NCBI GenBank assembly: GCA_003281005.1
Contig: QCDE01000006.1
Coordinates: 1-52,288, forward strand
Length of the DNA stretch: 52,288 nt
Source: Pelagibacteraceae bacterium AG-349-O05
GTDB lineage: Bacteria; Pseudomonadota; Alphaproteobacteria; Pelagibacterales; Pelagibacteraceae
Direction: 5' to 3'
Shown here piece by piece: positions 52,274 to 52,288 of this stretch (position 1 is its first letter; each line of letters opens with the position of its first letter). The position numbers and the translations under genes were made by a program. Under the pieces are notes generated by a model. That model was not told the DNA's origin. It made no database searches and was given only the letters and a program-made list of their open reading frames with translations.

Positions 52274-52288
52274 TACCTTATCTTTTTT

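Overview
The window is a compact, AT-rich stretch of chromosome from an alphaproteobacterium. Several things point to the SAR11 clade (Candidatus Pelagibacter or a close relative). Protein sequences are rich in Lys, Asn and Ile, intergenic gaps are mostly 0-50 bases, neighbouring genes often overlap by 1-20 bases, and a DUF3035/BamF-type lipoprotein and a DUF2093 protein are present. I saw no tRNA, rRNA, insertion sequence, phage gene or CRISPR array. No gap without a gene exceeds 300 bases.

Layout. 1-1702 (minus): rsmE, coxB and the start of coxA (cytochrome c oxidase). 1719-4216 (plus): HAD dehalogenase, pirin and quinone oxidoreductase. 4209-4613 (minus): a DUF2721 membrane protein. 4666-10292 (plus): ubiA followed by an envelope run (msbA-like exporter, waaA, lpxK, lpxL) that finishes and flips lipid A/Kdo. 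10303-12338: DUF2093, then purD-rsmD. 18748-12340 (minus): HAD-IIA, ribF, ileS, lspA, BamF-like lipoprotein, pgi. 18881-20855: groES-groEL with a heat-shock type promoter and a clear terminator. 20926-22954: a 38-residue basic ORF and typA. 22951-28762: YczE-like membrane protein, DUF6134 protein, FAD protein, pmbA/tldD, DCC protein and a small membrane protein. 32114-28793 (minus): DapA-family aldolase, cfa and a Lys-rich coiled-coil protein. 32164-36699: GT9 glycosyltransferase, membrane J-domain protein, ptrB, hsp20 and a small lipoprotein.

The standout region is 36826-51357, a purine import and degradation island. A deaminase, a BMP-type ABC transporter (ATPase, two permeases, periplasmic binding protein) and a convergent minus-strand operon (uraH, xdhA, xdhB, guaD, puuD, purine phosphoribosyltransferase) sit beside a divergent plus-strand operon (uraD, alc, allA, puuE). 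Together they encode every step from guanine through xanthine, urate, 5-hydroxyisourate, OHCU, allantoin, allantoate and ureidoglycolate to glyoxylate plus two urea. PuuD lacks the usual C-terminal cytochrome c domain, while a separate secreted c-type cytochrome is encoded at the far end of the island (51034-51357). This suggests a split urate dehydrogenase feeding electrons to the respiratory chain.

Regulation visible in the sequence: groES and hsp20 both have an RpoH-like promoter with the same spacing. The hsp20 leader also folds into a ROSE-like RNA thermometer whose last hairpin covers the Shine-Dalgarno sequence with the UUGCU motif and a G.G mismatch. Inverted repeats lie in both divergent control regions of the purine island, but no regulator gene is present in the window.
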